Source: Acidimicrobiaceae bacterium (GTDB taxonomy: Bacteria > Actinomycetota > Acidimicrobiia > Acidimicrobiales > RAAP-2). Taken from it: 7,959 nucleotides of DNA. The notes under the pieces are model-generated. The model was not told where the DNA came from. It worked only from the letters and a program-made list of their open reading frames with translations, and did not search any database. Positions 1-6,986 of this stretch are shown here, one piece after another. The DNA is taken from contig PLCI01000135.1 in assembly GCA_003135595.1 (NCBI GenBank), positions 27,979 to 35,937 of the forward strand, in the 5' to 3' direction. Positions within the stretch are counted from its first letter, which is position 1. The number at the start of each line of letters is the position of its first letter. A program made the position numbers and the translations under genes.

Positions 1-1
1 C

Positions 2-232
2 GAGTTCGGGCTCGACCCGAGCTTCTCGACGTCAGGGATGCCCCTCGAGGGGCTGCCCGACGAGCTGGTCGCCGCTGGGGTCCGGGCGTGGACCGAGCTG
101 TTCGGTCTCATCAGCTTCGAGCTCTACGGTCACCTCAAGGGGTCCGTGCTCGATGGCGACGCGTTCTTTCGGATCGCGTGCGATCGGATGGCGAGCACAC
201 TCGGGATCGTGGGCGTCGGTGTCGACGCCTGA
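2..232 (+). CDS. TetR-family transcriptional regulator, C-terminal fragment (5' end outside window)
   Basis: Only the last 76 codons are present. The frame is open from base 2 and ends at TGA 230-232, so the start and the DNA-binding helix-turn-helix lie upstream of the window. The visible part is helical and reads like the ligand-binding tail of actinobacterial TetR proteins of the WHG / TetR_C_33 type: a segment AWTELFGLISFELYG, then a short linker and an 'LDGDAFFRIACDRMASTLGI' final helix. In that family the tail forms the dimer interface and effector pocket, and the protein acts in the cytoplasm as a repressor. The ligand and target cannot be told from this fragment. It converges on the c-di-GMP gene. 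The family call rests on remembered tail pattern only; the decisive N-terminal domain is not visible. Confidence 0.68.
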   Translation, partial: EFGLDPSFSTSGMPLEGLPDELVAAGVRAWTELFGLISFELYGHLKGSVLDGDAFFRIACDRMASTLGIVGVGVDA

Positions 233-266
233 CTGACTTGCGCGAGCCCAGCCCCCAGTCGCCGAA

Positions 267-302
267 CCACCTGTAGCCGCCTCCCTCACCCAGGCGAGGT
301 GG
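267..302. terminator. Bulged hairpin in convergent gap, candidate terminator
   Basis: CCACCT (267-272) pairs with AGGTGG (297-302), and inside it CGCCT (278-282) pairs with AGGCG (292-296), closing a 9-base loop. This gives 11 pairs with a five-base bulge (273-277) on the left arm. It begins 35 bp after the TetR stop, a good place for a terminator of that gene. There is no T-tract, so a classic intrinsic terminator is not shown. Terminators without a U-tract have been proposed in high-GC actinobacteria. The role is inferred from structure and position. Confidence 0.4.
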
Positions 303-312
303 ATCAAGGCGC

Positions 313-351
313 CGCGATGCCGGTCGCCCGTCGCTTGGCATCGCGACCGGC
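313..351. terminator. Interleaved hairpin pair, candidate bidirectional terminator
   Basis: Two perfect 9-bp inverted repeats overlap here. CGCGATGCC (313-321) pairs with GGCATCGCG (337-345), and GCCGGTCGC (319-327) pairs with GCGACCGGC (343-351). Each closes a 15-base loop, and the two cannot both form fully. The element lies between two converging genes, 43 bp beyond the stop of the c-di-GMP gene, so it may stop transcription from both sides. No T-run follows on either strand. Function is inferred; the pairings are seen directly. Confidence 0.45.
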
Positions 352-393
352 GACTCGCACCGTGCGTGCGCGCTGTGGCGCCGCGACTCCTCG

Positions 394-3057
394 CTACGAG
401 CCGACGAGCAGCTTGGCGGCGGCCTGTGCCTCGCGACGGGCCGTCGCGTCGCGCATCGCTCGCGCCCACCACTCGGCGAACTCGTGCGGCGGCAGCGCGT
501 GGCTCCAGAAGAAGCCCTGGGCGAGGTCGCACCCCATGTCCGAGACGATCGCCTGGAGCGACGCGCTGCTCACGCCCTCGGCGATCACCCGCAGTCCCAT
601 CGCGTGGCTCATGTCGAGAATCGCCCTCACGACCGGGGTGGAGCCGTCCGAGACGTCGAGTCGCTCGATGAACATGCGGTCGATCTTCACGGTGGCGACG
701 GGAAGCGTGTGCAGGTGCGACAGCGACGAGAAGCCGGTGCCGAAGTCGTCGATCGACATGCGGAGGCCGAGATCCTTCAGTGCCTGGAGGGAGGCACGTG
801 TCGTCGCCCGATCGGCCATCGCGACGGACTCGGTGACCTCGATGTCGACACGGGCCGCGTCGATCGCGCAGAGCCGCAGGACCTGGCCGAGCCGGCGTGC
901 CCCGGTGACGTCCTCGAGTTGGCGTGCGGAGAAGTTGACCGAGAGCAGGTCGAGGTGCGGCGCCTCGGCGCGCCGATCCCACTCGGCCATTTGGTTGACC
1001 GCCTCCTCGAAGACCCAGTTGCCGATCGAGGTGATGAGGCCGGACTCCTCGGCGACCGGGATGAACTCCAAGGGCGGGACGTTCCCGTGCACGGGATGGC
1101 GCCATCGGATGAGCGCCTCGGCGCCGACCGGGAAGCCCGAGCTGGGGTCGACGATGGGCTGGTAGTGGACCTCGAACTCGTTGCACTCGAGCGCCACGCG
1201 CATGTCGCCTTCCATCTCGAGTCGCGTGACGGACCGGTCGTGCAGCTCCTCGTCGAACAGCTCGAAGCGGTTGCGACCCGAGGACTTCGCCTGGTACATG
1301 GCGGTGTCGGCATCGCGCAGGACCGTCTCTGCGTCGGCGCCTATCGACGGAATGACGATCCCGATGCTGCCCGTGACCTGCAGGCTCTGGCCGAGGTAGG
1401 CGACGGGCGAGTCGAGCGAGTCGAGCAGCCGCGTTGCCGCCTGGACGGCGTCGTCGACCTGGCGGACGTTGCGGATGATGAACATGAACTCGTCGCCACC
1501 GAAGCGTGCGGCCGTCTCGGCGCCGCGCATGGTGCCGAGGAACCGCTGGCTCACCTCTTGGAGCACCGCGTCGCCGGCGTCGTGGCCGAGGCTGTCATTC
1601 ACGATCTTGAAGAGGTCGAGGTCCAAGAACAGGACGGCGATGCTCGAGCCCTCACGCTCGCTCCACGCGAGCTCCTGGCGGAGCCGGTCGAGGAACATCG
1701 CCCGGTTGGGCAGGTCCGTCAGGGTGTCGTAGAGCGCCTGATGGGCGAGCTCCTCGTGGACACGGACCTCTTCAGACTCGTCGGAGACCGTCACGACCCA
1801 GTCGGTGTCGGCCGTCGCATGCTTCGCGGCAGCCGTCATGCGCACGTGGCGCGTCTCGCCGTCGGGGCGCAGTATCCGGAACCTCGCCTCGAGCCTGAGG
1901 TCGGCCTCGTCGATCTCGGCGATGACGTCGAGGAGGCCCTCGCGGTCTTCGGGGTGCACGACGTCGATCCAGTGCGTGTCGAGGAGCCCCTCGGGGGCAA
2001 CCCCAGCGATCTCGCACGCGCGCGGGTTCGCGTACTTGACGTCGCTCCCGCCGCCAACCTCGAGGATGCCGATCGGCGACGCGCTCGCGAGGCTGCGGAA
2101 ACGCTCCTCGCTCTGGGCGAGCGAGATCGCGTCGCGGATGCGTCCGATACCGTAGGCGAGCGAGGCAGCCAGCTCTTCGAGCAGCCGGACCTCCTCTGTC
2201 TCGAACGTCCGAAGCTCGTCGGCGCAGACCTCGATGACGCCGATGACGTTGCCCGCGACCACGAGCGGGAGCACGCAGCTCGCGAGCAGCCCCTGTCGCA
2301 GAGCGGCCTCGCGGCCCGCGGCGGGTGCGGGTGAGACCCGAAGGTCGCTCGTCACCTGGACTTGCCCGGTGCGGATCGCCATCGTGATCGCGCCGGGGGC
2401 AGCACCCGCGTCCGCGAGGGTTGGCAGGTACTCCTCGAGGTGCGCGACGTTGCCGGAGGTCGCGACGGGGTGCAGGGTGCGTCGGTCGCTCTCGACGAAG
2501 CCGACCCATGCCATGGAGTAGCAGCCGACGTCGACGATCGTCGCGCAGATGTCGGTGAGGAGGCGCTGCTCGTCGCTCGCGTGCACCAGCGCGCGGTTCA
2601 CGTCCCCGAGCATGCGCAGCGACCTCGCAACGCGGAGTTGCTCGGTCACGTCGCGTCCGACGATGACCACGCCGTTGATGGACGGGTCGCTGAGGCAGTT
2701 GGAGGCGCGCACCTCGAAGTGTCGCCACTCGTCCACGCCGGCCAGGAGCCGGTAGTGCCCGGGAGGGTGCTCGCCGGGCTCGGCCAGGTCGCGTAGCAGC
2801 GCTGTCGCGGCACGGTCCCGGTCGTCGGGGTGCACGAGGTCGATGGCCGGCCTGCCGACGTACTCGATTCCCGGGCGACCGATCATGCGCTCGCCTGCAG
2901 GATTGGCGTATCGGAGGTTGCCCAGCTCGTCGATGATCGCGATGAGGTCCGGTGAGTTGGCGACGAGACGTCCGAAGCGAGTGTCAACGCTGTCGTGAGT
3001 CTCGACGTCCTCCCCCGCTGCGGGAGGTTCGCTCCTGTTGGTCGGGGAGTGGCTCAT
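394..3057 (-). CDS. PAS-GAF-PAS-GGDEF-EAL cyclic-di-GMP signalling protein
   Basis: An 887-residue protein that should make and/or break the second messenger c-di-GMP. Order of domains: PAS about 25-140 (VHPDDRD motif near 75), GAF about 150-305, PAS about 315-430 (VHPEDRE near 367), GGDEF 440-600, EAL 615-860. GGDEF residues match an active cyclase: D479, K484, N487, D496 and GGDEF 520-524. The I-site is R511-G-A-E514 where RxxD is usual. The EAL side is complete: E647, N708, E740/E743, D770-D771 in DDFGTG, K791, E827, Q847, as expected for an active phosphodiesterase. There is no signal peptide, membrane segment or HAMP, so it is cytosolic and senses internal signals through PAS/GAF. Start: ATG at 3057 with AGGTG five bases upstream. 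A GTG at 3156 would add 33 residues that match no domain. It probably has its own promoter because a 385-bp gap precedes it. Net activity cannot be told from sequence. Confidence 0.95.
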   Translation of the reverse strand: MSHSPTNRSEPPAAGEDVETHDSVDTRFGRLVANSPDLIAIIDELGNLRYANPAGERMIGRPGIEYVGRPAIDLVHPDDRDRAATALLRDLAEPGEHPPGHYRLLAGVDEWRHFEVRASNCLSDPSINGVVIVGRDVTEQLRVARSLRMLGDVNRALVHASDEQRLLTDICATIVDVGCYSMAWVGFVESDRRTLHPVATSGNVAHLEEYLPTLADAGAAPGAITMAIRTGQVQVTSDLRVSPAPAAGREAALRQGLLASCVLPLVVAGNVIGVIEVCADELRTFETEEVRLLEELAASLAYGIGRIRDAISLAQSEERFRSLASASPIGILEVGGGSDVKYANPRACEIAGVAPEGLLDTHWIDVVHPEDREGLLDVIAEIDEADLRLEARFRILRPDGETRHVRMTAAAKHATADTDWVVTVSDESEEVRVHEELAHQALYDTLTDLPNRAMFLDRLRQELAWSEREGSSIAVLFLDLDLFKIVNDSLGHDAGDAVLQEVSQRFLGTMRGAETAARFGGDEFMFIIRNVRQVDDAVQAATRLLDSLDSPVAYLGQSLQVTGSIGIVIPSIGADAETVLRDADTAMYQAKSSGRNRFELFDEELHDRSVTRLEMEGDMRVALECNEFEVHYQPIVDPSSGFPVGAEALIRWRHPVHGNVPPLEFIPVAEESGLITSIGNWVFEEAVNQMAEWDRRAEAPHLDLLSVNFSARQLEDVTGARRLGQVLRLCAIDAARVDIEVTESVAMADRATTRASLQALKDLGLRMSIDDFGTGFSSLSHLHTLPVATVKIDRMFIERLDVSDGSTPVVRAILDMSHAMGLRVIAEGVSSASLQAIVSDMGCDLAQGFFWSHALPPHEFAEWWARAMRDATARREAQAAAKLLVGS

Positions 3058-3442
3058 TTTCACACCTGCAACTACGACAAATGGCAGACCTACATGCCTA
3101 CGCGAGTGCACCTCACCCGCAGCGAACGAAGTCACAGGATGGCCCGGAAGTGACACACACGCAATGGCTTTTCACACGTGTCGATGACACACACGGCCGC
3201 TCACTCGACGTTGTGCGACGCGTTGCGAGGAATTGTGAGCGAGGTGATGTGATGTCGTCACGGTCTCGGTCGCGGCTCGAGTACCGCATGCATCAACCAA
3301 CGTGACGCGAGCGACGACACGGCAGACGACACGGCAGACGACACGGCAGACGACACGGCAGACGACGCGGCATCGGGCAGGCTTCATCACGGTTCTCGTC
3401 ACGCGGCCGTGCGGTGTGTCAGGTACGTCGATCGAGGCGACG
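3058..3442. other. Non-coding gap between metal-importer operon and c-di-GMP gene
   Basis: These 385 bp carry no gene I can support. The open frames through them encode low-complexity or repeat peptides and run into antisense of the permease. The gap should hold the end of the importer transcript and the promoter of the c-di-GMP gene, but I could not pick a convincing -10/-35 pair. Structures seen: a 12-bp tandem array (3313-3372); an 11-bp direct repeat TGACACACACG at 3151-3161 and 3185-3195; an 8-bp palindrome ACACGTGT at 3174-3181; and, on the minus strand, GTGTGAAAA twice (ending at 3057 and 3169). The small repeats cluster within about 140 bp of the start codon, where regulator sites would be expected. 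Confidence 0.6.
3313..3372. repeat. Five tandem copies of a 12-bp repeat
   Basis: The unit GACGACACGGCA occurs five times head to tail: 3313-3324, 3325-3336, 3337-3348, 3349-3360 and 3361-3372. The first four are identical and the fifth has one A-to-G change at its seventh base. The array starts 71 bp downstream of the last permease stop, on the 3' side of the importer operon and about 255 bp upstream of the c-di-GMP gene start. A 12-bp period keeps any reading frame open, which explains the long spurious open frames on both strands. Near-perfect identity suggests recent slippage expansion. No known repeat family is recognised. Confidence 0.95.
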
Positions 3443-3443
3443 T
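3425..3443 (-). terminator. Short hairpin at the end of the importer operon, weak terminator candidate
   Basis: ACGTCG (3425-3430) and CGACGT (3438-3443) form a 6-bp stem with a 7-base loop. The element overlaps the first base of the last permease's stop codon (TGA, 3445-3443). There is no U-tract, and the stem is short for this GC content, so it may be chance. Confidence 0.2.
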
Positions 3444-4255
3444 CAGCGCAACGCGAGTCGCCGGGACATCGCCGCCGCCAGCACCTCGTAGATCCGCCCG
3501 ATGGCGTACAGCCCCGCGCAGAACGTGCCGACGAAGAAGCCGACGGGCCAGTTCGACAGATACGCGCAGGCGATCGAGGACCACACGGCGAGGAGCGCGA
3601 GCACGACGGAGGCACCGAGCGCGACGCCGGGTCGGCTCGTGAAGCAACGCGCGGCAGCCGGCGGGCCGATCATCAGGGCGAAGATGAGCAGCGCACCGAC
3701 CACGGGCACCGTCATGGTCGTCGCACACGCGAGGACGACGAGGAAGGCGGTGTCGATCAGGTGTGGTCGCATCCCTCGAGCCATCGCCACTTCGGGCACG
3801 AGCGAGGTGAGCAGCAAGGGTCGGAAGAGCGTCGCGACGGCCAGCACGCAGACGACTGCGAGCAGGGCGATGGGGAGGATCTTGCGCGTCTCCACCCCGA
3901 AGAGGTCACCGAAGAGGAGCCCGAGGACCTGGGGCTCGAACTCGCGGGTCTGGCTGAGAAACGCGGCCCCAAGTGCCAGCATCATGACCAGTGCGAGCGC
4001 CGTCGCCACGTCGGGTCGTCCCCTACGACCGAGCGAGCTGATACCGAGGGCCGCGAGCAGCGAGAACACGCCGAGGCCGACGAGTGGATCGATCCCGACG
4101 AGGCTCGCACCGGCTGCCCCCGCGAACGCGCCGTTCGGGATCGCGTGCGCCGGGAACGCCGAGCCGCGGAGCACGACGAAGAAGCCGACCATGCCCGCCA
4201 CGATCGCCACGATCGTGGAGATCTCCCACGCGTTCACCATGAAGCCGGAGAACAC
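3443..4255 (-). CDS. Metal ABC transporter permease 2 (ABC-3 / ZnuB-MntB type)
   Basis: A 270-residue integral membrane protein of the ABC-3 family (PF00950), which forms the transmembrane path for Zn, Mn or Fe uptake. Hydrophobic stretches lie near residues 10-30, 42-75, 84-101, 124-146, 166-187, 188-202, 209-232 and 236-253. The family hallmark is VGALLIFALMIGPPAAAR (186-203); the conserved early segment VVLRGSAFPAHAIPNGAFAG (27-46) and the closing NWPVGFFVGT (235-244) are also present. Start: GTG 4255, five bases after the stop of permease 1. ATG 4240 (265 aa) is an alternative, and neither has a clear Shine-Dalgarno, so translation is probably coupled. The open frame extends upstream to 4855, but that part is out-of-frame shadow of permease 1. 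It is different in sequence from permease 1, so the channel is presumably a heterodimer. Confidence 0.9.
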   Translation of the reverse strand: MFSGFMVNAWEISTIVAIVAGMVGFFVVLRGSAFPAHAIPNGAFAGAAGASLVGIDPLVGLGVFSLLAALGISSLGRRGRPDVATALALVMMLALGAAFLSQTREFEPQVLGLLFGDLFGVETRKILPIALLAVVCVLAVATLFRPLLLTSLVPEVAMARGMRPHLIDTAFLVVLACATTMTVPVVGALLIFALMIGPPAAARCFTSRPGVALGASVVLALLAVWSSIACAYLSNWPVGFFVGTFCAGLYAIGRIYEVLAAAMSRRLALR

Positions 4256-4260
4256 GACGC

Positions 4261-5187
4261 CTACTGGGTTCTCATCGCCGCGGACGCCGCTTGGGGGGCC
4301 GGCCGCGTGCCTTGGACGCTCGTCGGCGTCCTCCGAGCGAACCGGCGGCGAAGCGCAGGGAGGCCCGTGAGGAGGTACAGGAAAAAGACGATGGACACGA
4401 TGAAGAAGCTCACCGGCAGGGCGTTGCCAGACGAGCTCCAGTACTTGCTGTCGTAGGCGAAGAGGATGCCGAGCCAGGTGGCGGCGATGCCGAGCGCGCA
4501 GGCAAGCGACACCGCGCGGACGACCGTTCGCGTCACGCGCAGCGCTGCTGCCGCGGGTCCGATGAGCAGCGCGGTCGAGAGGATCGAGCCGATCGCGATC
4601 GAGGTGAGCCCCACCGTCACCGCGAGGGCGAGGGTGAACAGCAGCCCGATGAGCTTCGTGCGGATGCCGCGAGCGGCGGCAATCTCGGTGCTGACCGCGC
4701 TCAGCAGCAGGGGGCGCCAGAGAAGGGCGACAACCAAGAGGATCGCGGCGCCGAGGATCGAGGCATCGAGGACCGTCGAGCCCGTCACCGAGAAGATCGA
4801 GCCGAACAGGATCTGCTGGGTGGCCCCCGTCGTCGAGGTCGATGAGTCCAGCCACAGGAAGAGGGCAGACAGCCCGGTTGCAGCGCCGAGGACGATGCCC
4901 GTCGCGATGTCGCGCCGTCGCACCCGGTGCGTGCCGATCGCCTCGATCGAGCCCGCACCGATGACGCTCGCCGAGATGAACCCCGCCAGCACGCTGACGC
5001 CGTAGTAGGTCGCCGCCGCGCCGCCGGTGGTCGCGACGTCGGTCAGGGCGTGCCCCGCGAAGGACTGGCTGCGCAGCACCGTGAACACCCCGACCGCCGC
5101 GGACACCACGGCCACGATCGCACCGAGGACCAGGGCGCCGCGCACTGACGCGTTCGAGAAGAAGCCCGGCTCGAAGAGAAGCTGCAC
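4261..5187 (-). CDS. Metal ABC transporter permease 1 (ABC-3 / ZnuB-MntB type)
   Basis: A 308-residue membrane protein of the ABC-3 permease family, partner of the next gene in metal-ion import. About eight or nine hydrophobic segments are visible, near 15-37, 56-79, 94-113, 138-163, 177-200, 201-215, 222-246 and 257-276. Family features are VLRSQSFAGHALTDVATTG (38-56), which sits where these permeases carry their conserved early loop, and SILSTALLIGPAAAAL (201-216), the typical ALLIxPAA segment. The C-terminal 30 or so residues after the last membrane segment are basic then Ala/Pro-rich and look disordered. Start GTG 5187, three bases after the ATPase stop, so it is tightly coupled. The specific metal is not shown by the permease. 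Confidence 0.9.
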   Translation of the reverse strand: MQLLFEPGFFSNASVRGALVLGAIVAVVSAAVGVFTVLRSQSFAGHALTDVATTGGAAATYYGVSVLAGFISASVIGAGSIEAIGTHRVRRRDIATGIVLGAATGLSALFLWLDSSTSTTGATQQILFGSIFSVTGSTVLDASILGAAILLVVALLWRPLLLSAVSTEIAAARGIRTKLIGLLFTLALAVTVGLTSIAIGSILSTALLIGPAAAALRVTRTVVRAVSLACALGIAATWLGILFAYDSKYWSSSGNALPVSFFIVSIVFFLYLLTGLPALRRRFARRTPTSVQGTRPAPQAASAAMRTQ

Positions 5188-5190
5188 CGG

Positions 5191-6027
5191 TCAGTCCAGC
5201 TGCAGCGTGGGATGGGCCGGAAGGTCGTCAGTCGCCGCCCCGGGCTCAGCAACGACGAGCACGCGACCGTGCAGTTGCAGGACGTCGACGTGGTGGCCGT
5301 AGAGCGCGCTAAGGACGTCCGAGCGGATGACCTCGTCGGTCGTGCCGCTGGCGGCTCGGCCGCCGGTCACGTACACGACGCGGTCCATGACCGGGAGCAG
5401 CGAGTTCATCTCGTGTGCCGAGAGCAGCACGGCGACCCCGTGGTCGATGACGACGCGATGGAGCAGCGCCACGATCTCTTGGACGCTCTTGGGATCGAGG
5501 TTGGCGAGCGGCTCGTCGAGCAAGAGCAGCTGCGGCCTGCTGATGAGCGCGTGAGCGATGAGGACCCGCTGCTGCTCGCCGCCCGAAAGAGAGCCGACCC
5601 GTGCGTCGGCGAAGGACGTCGCGTCCACCTCGTCCAGCGTGCGCTCGACGAGCTCTCGCTGGGCGGCAGAGCGCCGAGGTAGCCCGATTCGATGCGCGTC
5701 AAGGCCGAGCGCGACGAGGTCGCGCGCGCGTACGGGCACGTCGGGGTCGAGGAGCACCTTCTGGGGGACGTAGCCGATCGAGCGGCTCGAGCGGCTCCGT
5801 GGCGCGCCAAGGATCCGGACGGCGCCGGTGCTCGACTTCTGGAGCCCGAGGATCACGCGCAGGAGCGTCGTCTTTCCGACGCCGTTGGACCCTATGAGCC
5901 CGGTGAACTCTCCGGGGCGGACCTCGAAGGAGACGTGGTCGAGGATCGTCCGGCCCGAGAAGGACACGGACACGTCGTCCACCTCGAGGACCGCGCGCGC
6001 CTCCCGGACCACCTCAGGCACGCTCAC
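5191..6027 (-). CDS. Metal ABC transporter ATP-binding protein (ZnuC/MntA type)
   Basis: A 278-residue cytoplasmic ATPase that powers the importer. Motifs in order: Walker A GSNGVGKTT (46-54), Q-loop YVPQ with Q89, signature LSGGEQQR (147-154), Walker B LLLLDEP (167-173) and the switch histidine H205 in SAHEM. All catalytic residues are present. IGYVPQK and the 'PVRARDLVALGL' stretch after it are typical of the Zn/Mn/Fe-chelate importer ATPases. The ~60 residues after the H-loop region form a short C-terminal tail with GHHVDVLQLHGRVLVV, common in metal-type ATPases. Start: GTG 6027, whose GTGA overlaps the stop TGA of the lipoprotein gene by 4 bp; GTG 6021 is an alternative. The open frame runs upstream to 6429, but that segment is shadow of the lipoprotein gene. 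Confidence 0.94.
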   Translation of the reverse strand: MSVPEVVREARAVLEVDDVSVSFSGRTILDHVSFEVRPGEFTGLIGSNGVGKTTLLRVILGLQKSSTGAVRILGAPRSRSSRSIGYVPQKVLLDPDVPVRARDLVALGLDAHRIGLPRRSAAQRELVERTLDEVDATSFADARVGSLSGGEQQRVLIAHALISRPQLLLLDEPLANLDPKSVQEIVALLHRVVIDHGVAVLLSAHEMNSLLPVMDRVVYVTGGRAASGTTDEVIRSDVLSALYGHHVDVLQLHGRVLVVAEPGAATDDLPAHPTLQLD

Positions 6028-6986
6028 AGGTGCTGCGTCGAGGTGCCTTGCGAGACGGCCGCCTGGATCGCGGCGACCTCTGCGACCATCCACGACTGAT
6101 AGTCGTAGCCCGGCGTCGGCATGGTCTCGTAGACAGCGACGACGGGCACCCCTGAGGAGATCGCCGTCTGTCGGATCGAGATGGTGAGCGCATCCGTGAC
6201 CTGCTCGTTGTAGCAGAACACCTTCACGACTCGGTGTGCAACGAGGCCGTTCTCGAGCGAGATGTCCTCGGGGGAGGGGTCGACGCCGTTCATGACGTCG
6301 GCCTGGAAGACAAAGGGAGTCTTGATCTGCATCCCCATCGCCTGCAGCAGGTAGTCCGCGACCGGCTCGGTGACCGCCACGGGTGTGTGGTCGAACTTTG
6401 CCTTGAAGCTCGCGATCGCAGCGAACCACGGCCTGAGCGACGCGAGGAATGTGACGAGGTTCGCCTCGAAGTATGCGGCGTGCTTCGGCTGCAGCAGGAC
6501 CATGTCAGCCGTGATCGCCCTCGCGACGACTGGCATGGTCTTCGGGTCGTACCAGAGGTGGGGGTTGGTCGTGGACGAGGGGAGGCCGAGGGCGTCCTGG
6601 ACCACGAGCACCTTGCGGCTCGAGCTCGGCGATGCGGACTCGATGACGTTCATGAACGTGTCGTAGCCCGCACCGTTCTGGACAATGAGCTGTGCTTGGC
6701 TCACTTCTTCGGCAACGGTCGTGCTGGCCTCGAAGGTGTGCGGGTCAGACGTGGGGTTGTTGAGGATCGAGGACACCTGGACGTACTTGCCGCCGAGCTG
6801 GCTGAGCACGCTCGCGTACTGGCTCTCAGCGCCGATCGCCAGGATCACGCCCGCCTTGGGGCTCGCTGAGGCGCCACCGCAGGCGGCGAGCACGAGTGAG
6901 CCCGAGAAGAGGACGCCCAGTCCGCGGGCGCTTTTCGCATTCAACGATCGGCGGTGGCGCCGACCCCAGTGAGTCCGAGGAGTCAT
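6024..6986 (-). CDS. Metal-binding ABC transporter lipoprotein (ZnuA/TroA family, cluster A-I)
   Basis: A 320-residue solute-binding lipoprotein that captures a divalent metal outside the membrane and hands it to the permeases (family PF01297). It has an Arg-rich N-terminus, a hydrophobic core and a lipobox LAAC with C36 as the lipidated cysteine. Candidate metal ligands by position in the family are H83 (DPHTFEAS), H143 (NPHLWYDP), E207 (VTEPVADY) and possibly E287 (VYETMP). The third ligand being Glu resembles Mn-type PsaA rather than His-type ZnuA, and the His-rich loop of many ZnuA proteins is missing. The region 238-300 (PSPEDISL ... YQSWM) is typical of actinobacterial members. Start: ATG 6986. 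An in-frame TTG at 7004 adds six residues. ATG is preferred because a -10-like TATGGT sits six bases upstream, suggesting a leaderless mRNA. It is the first gene of the four-gene operon. Confidence 0.92.
   Translation of the reverse strand: MTPRTHWGRRHRRSLNAKSARGLGVLFSGSLVLAACGGASASPKAGVILAIGAESQYASVLSQLGGKYVQVSSILNNPTSDPHTFEASTTVAEEVSQAQLIVQNGAGYDTFMNVIESASPSSSRKVLVVQDALGLPSSTTNPHLWYDPKTMPVVARAITADMVLLQPKHAAYFEANLVTFLASLRPWFAAIASFKAKFDHTPVAVTEPVADYLLQAMGMQIKTPFVFQADVMNGVDPSPEDISLENGLVAHRVVKVFCYNEQVTDALTISIRQTAISSGVPVVAVYETMPTPGYDYQSWMVAEVAAIQAAVSQGTSTQHL

Noticed and set aside
377..388. GGCGCCGCGA repeated near 309 and 377
   Set aside because: A 10-base GC-only-like word occurring twice in such GC-rich DNA is weak evidence for a functional repeat.
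484..2334. A 616-codon open frame on + antisense to the c-di-GMP gene
   Set aside because: It is the shadow of a gene with clear PAS, GAF, GGDEF and EAL motifs on the other strand. Its product has no recognisable domain, and such antisense frames are usual at this GC content.
3058..3156. N-terminal extension of the c-di-GMP protein from GTG 3156
   Set aside because: The extra 33 residues match no domain, and ATG 3057 has a plausible Shine-Dalgarno. The small repeats in this stretch look regulatory.
3230..3240. Match to the left half of the E. coli lac operator (AATTGTGAGCG)
   Set aside because: There is no right half and no LacI-type gene nearby; an 11-base half-site match is likely chance.
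3248..3262. CRP-like TGTGA-N5-TCAC sequence
   Set aside because: Spacing is five rather than six bases and the outer positions fail, so it is not a credible CRP-type site.
3172..3615. Minus-strand open frame with VCRV repeats through the 12-bp array
   Set aside because: It overlaps the end of permease 2 out of frame, and the repeated peptide is just the translated tandem array; there is no support for a gene.
3302..4456. A 384-codon open frame on + starting in the 12-bp repeat
   Set aside because: It reads repeat peptide and then antisense of two membrane permeases, giving a highly charged product without domains. The 12-bp period keeps the frame open by itself.
6028..6429. N-terminal extension of the ATPase
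   Set aside because: The added residues are out-of-frame translation of the lipoprotein gene; the family begins just before the LEVDDVSVSF segment, and GTG 6027 overlaps the upstream stop as in coupled operons.
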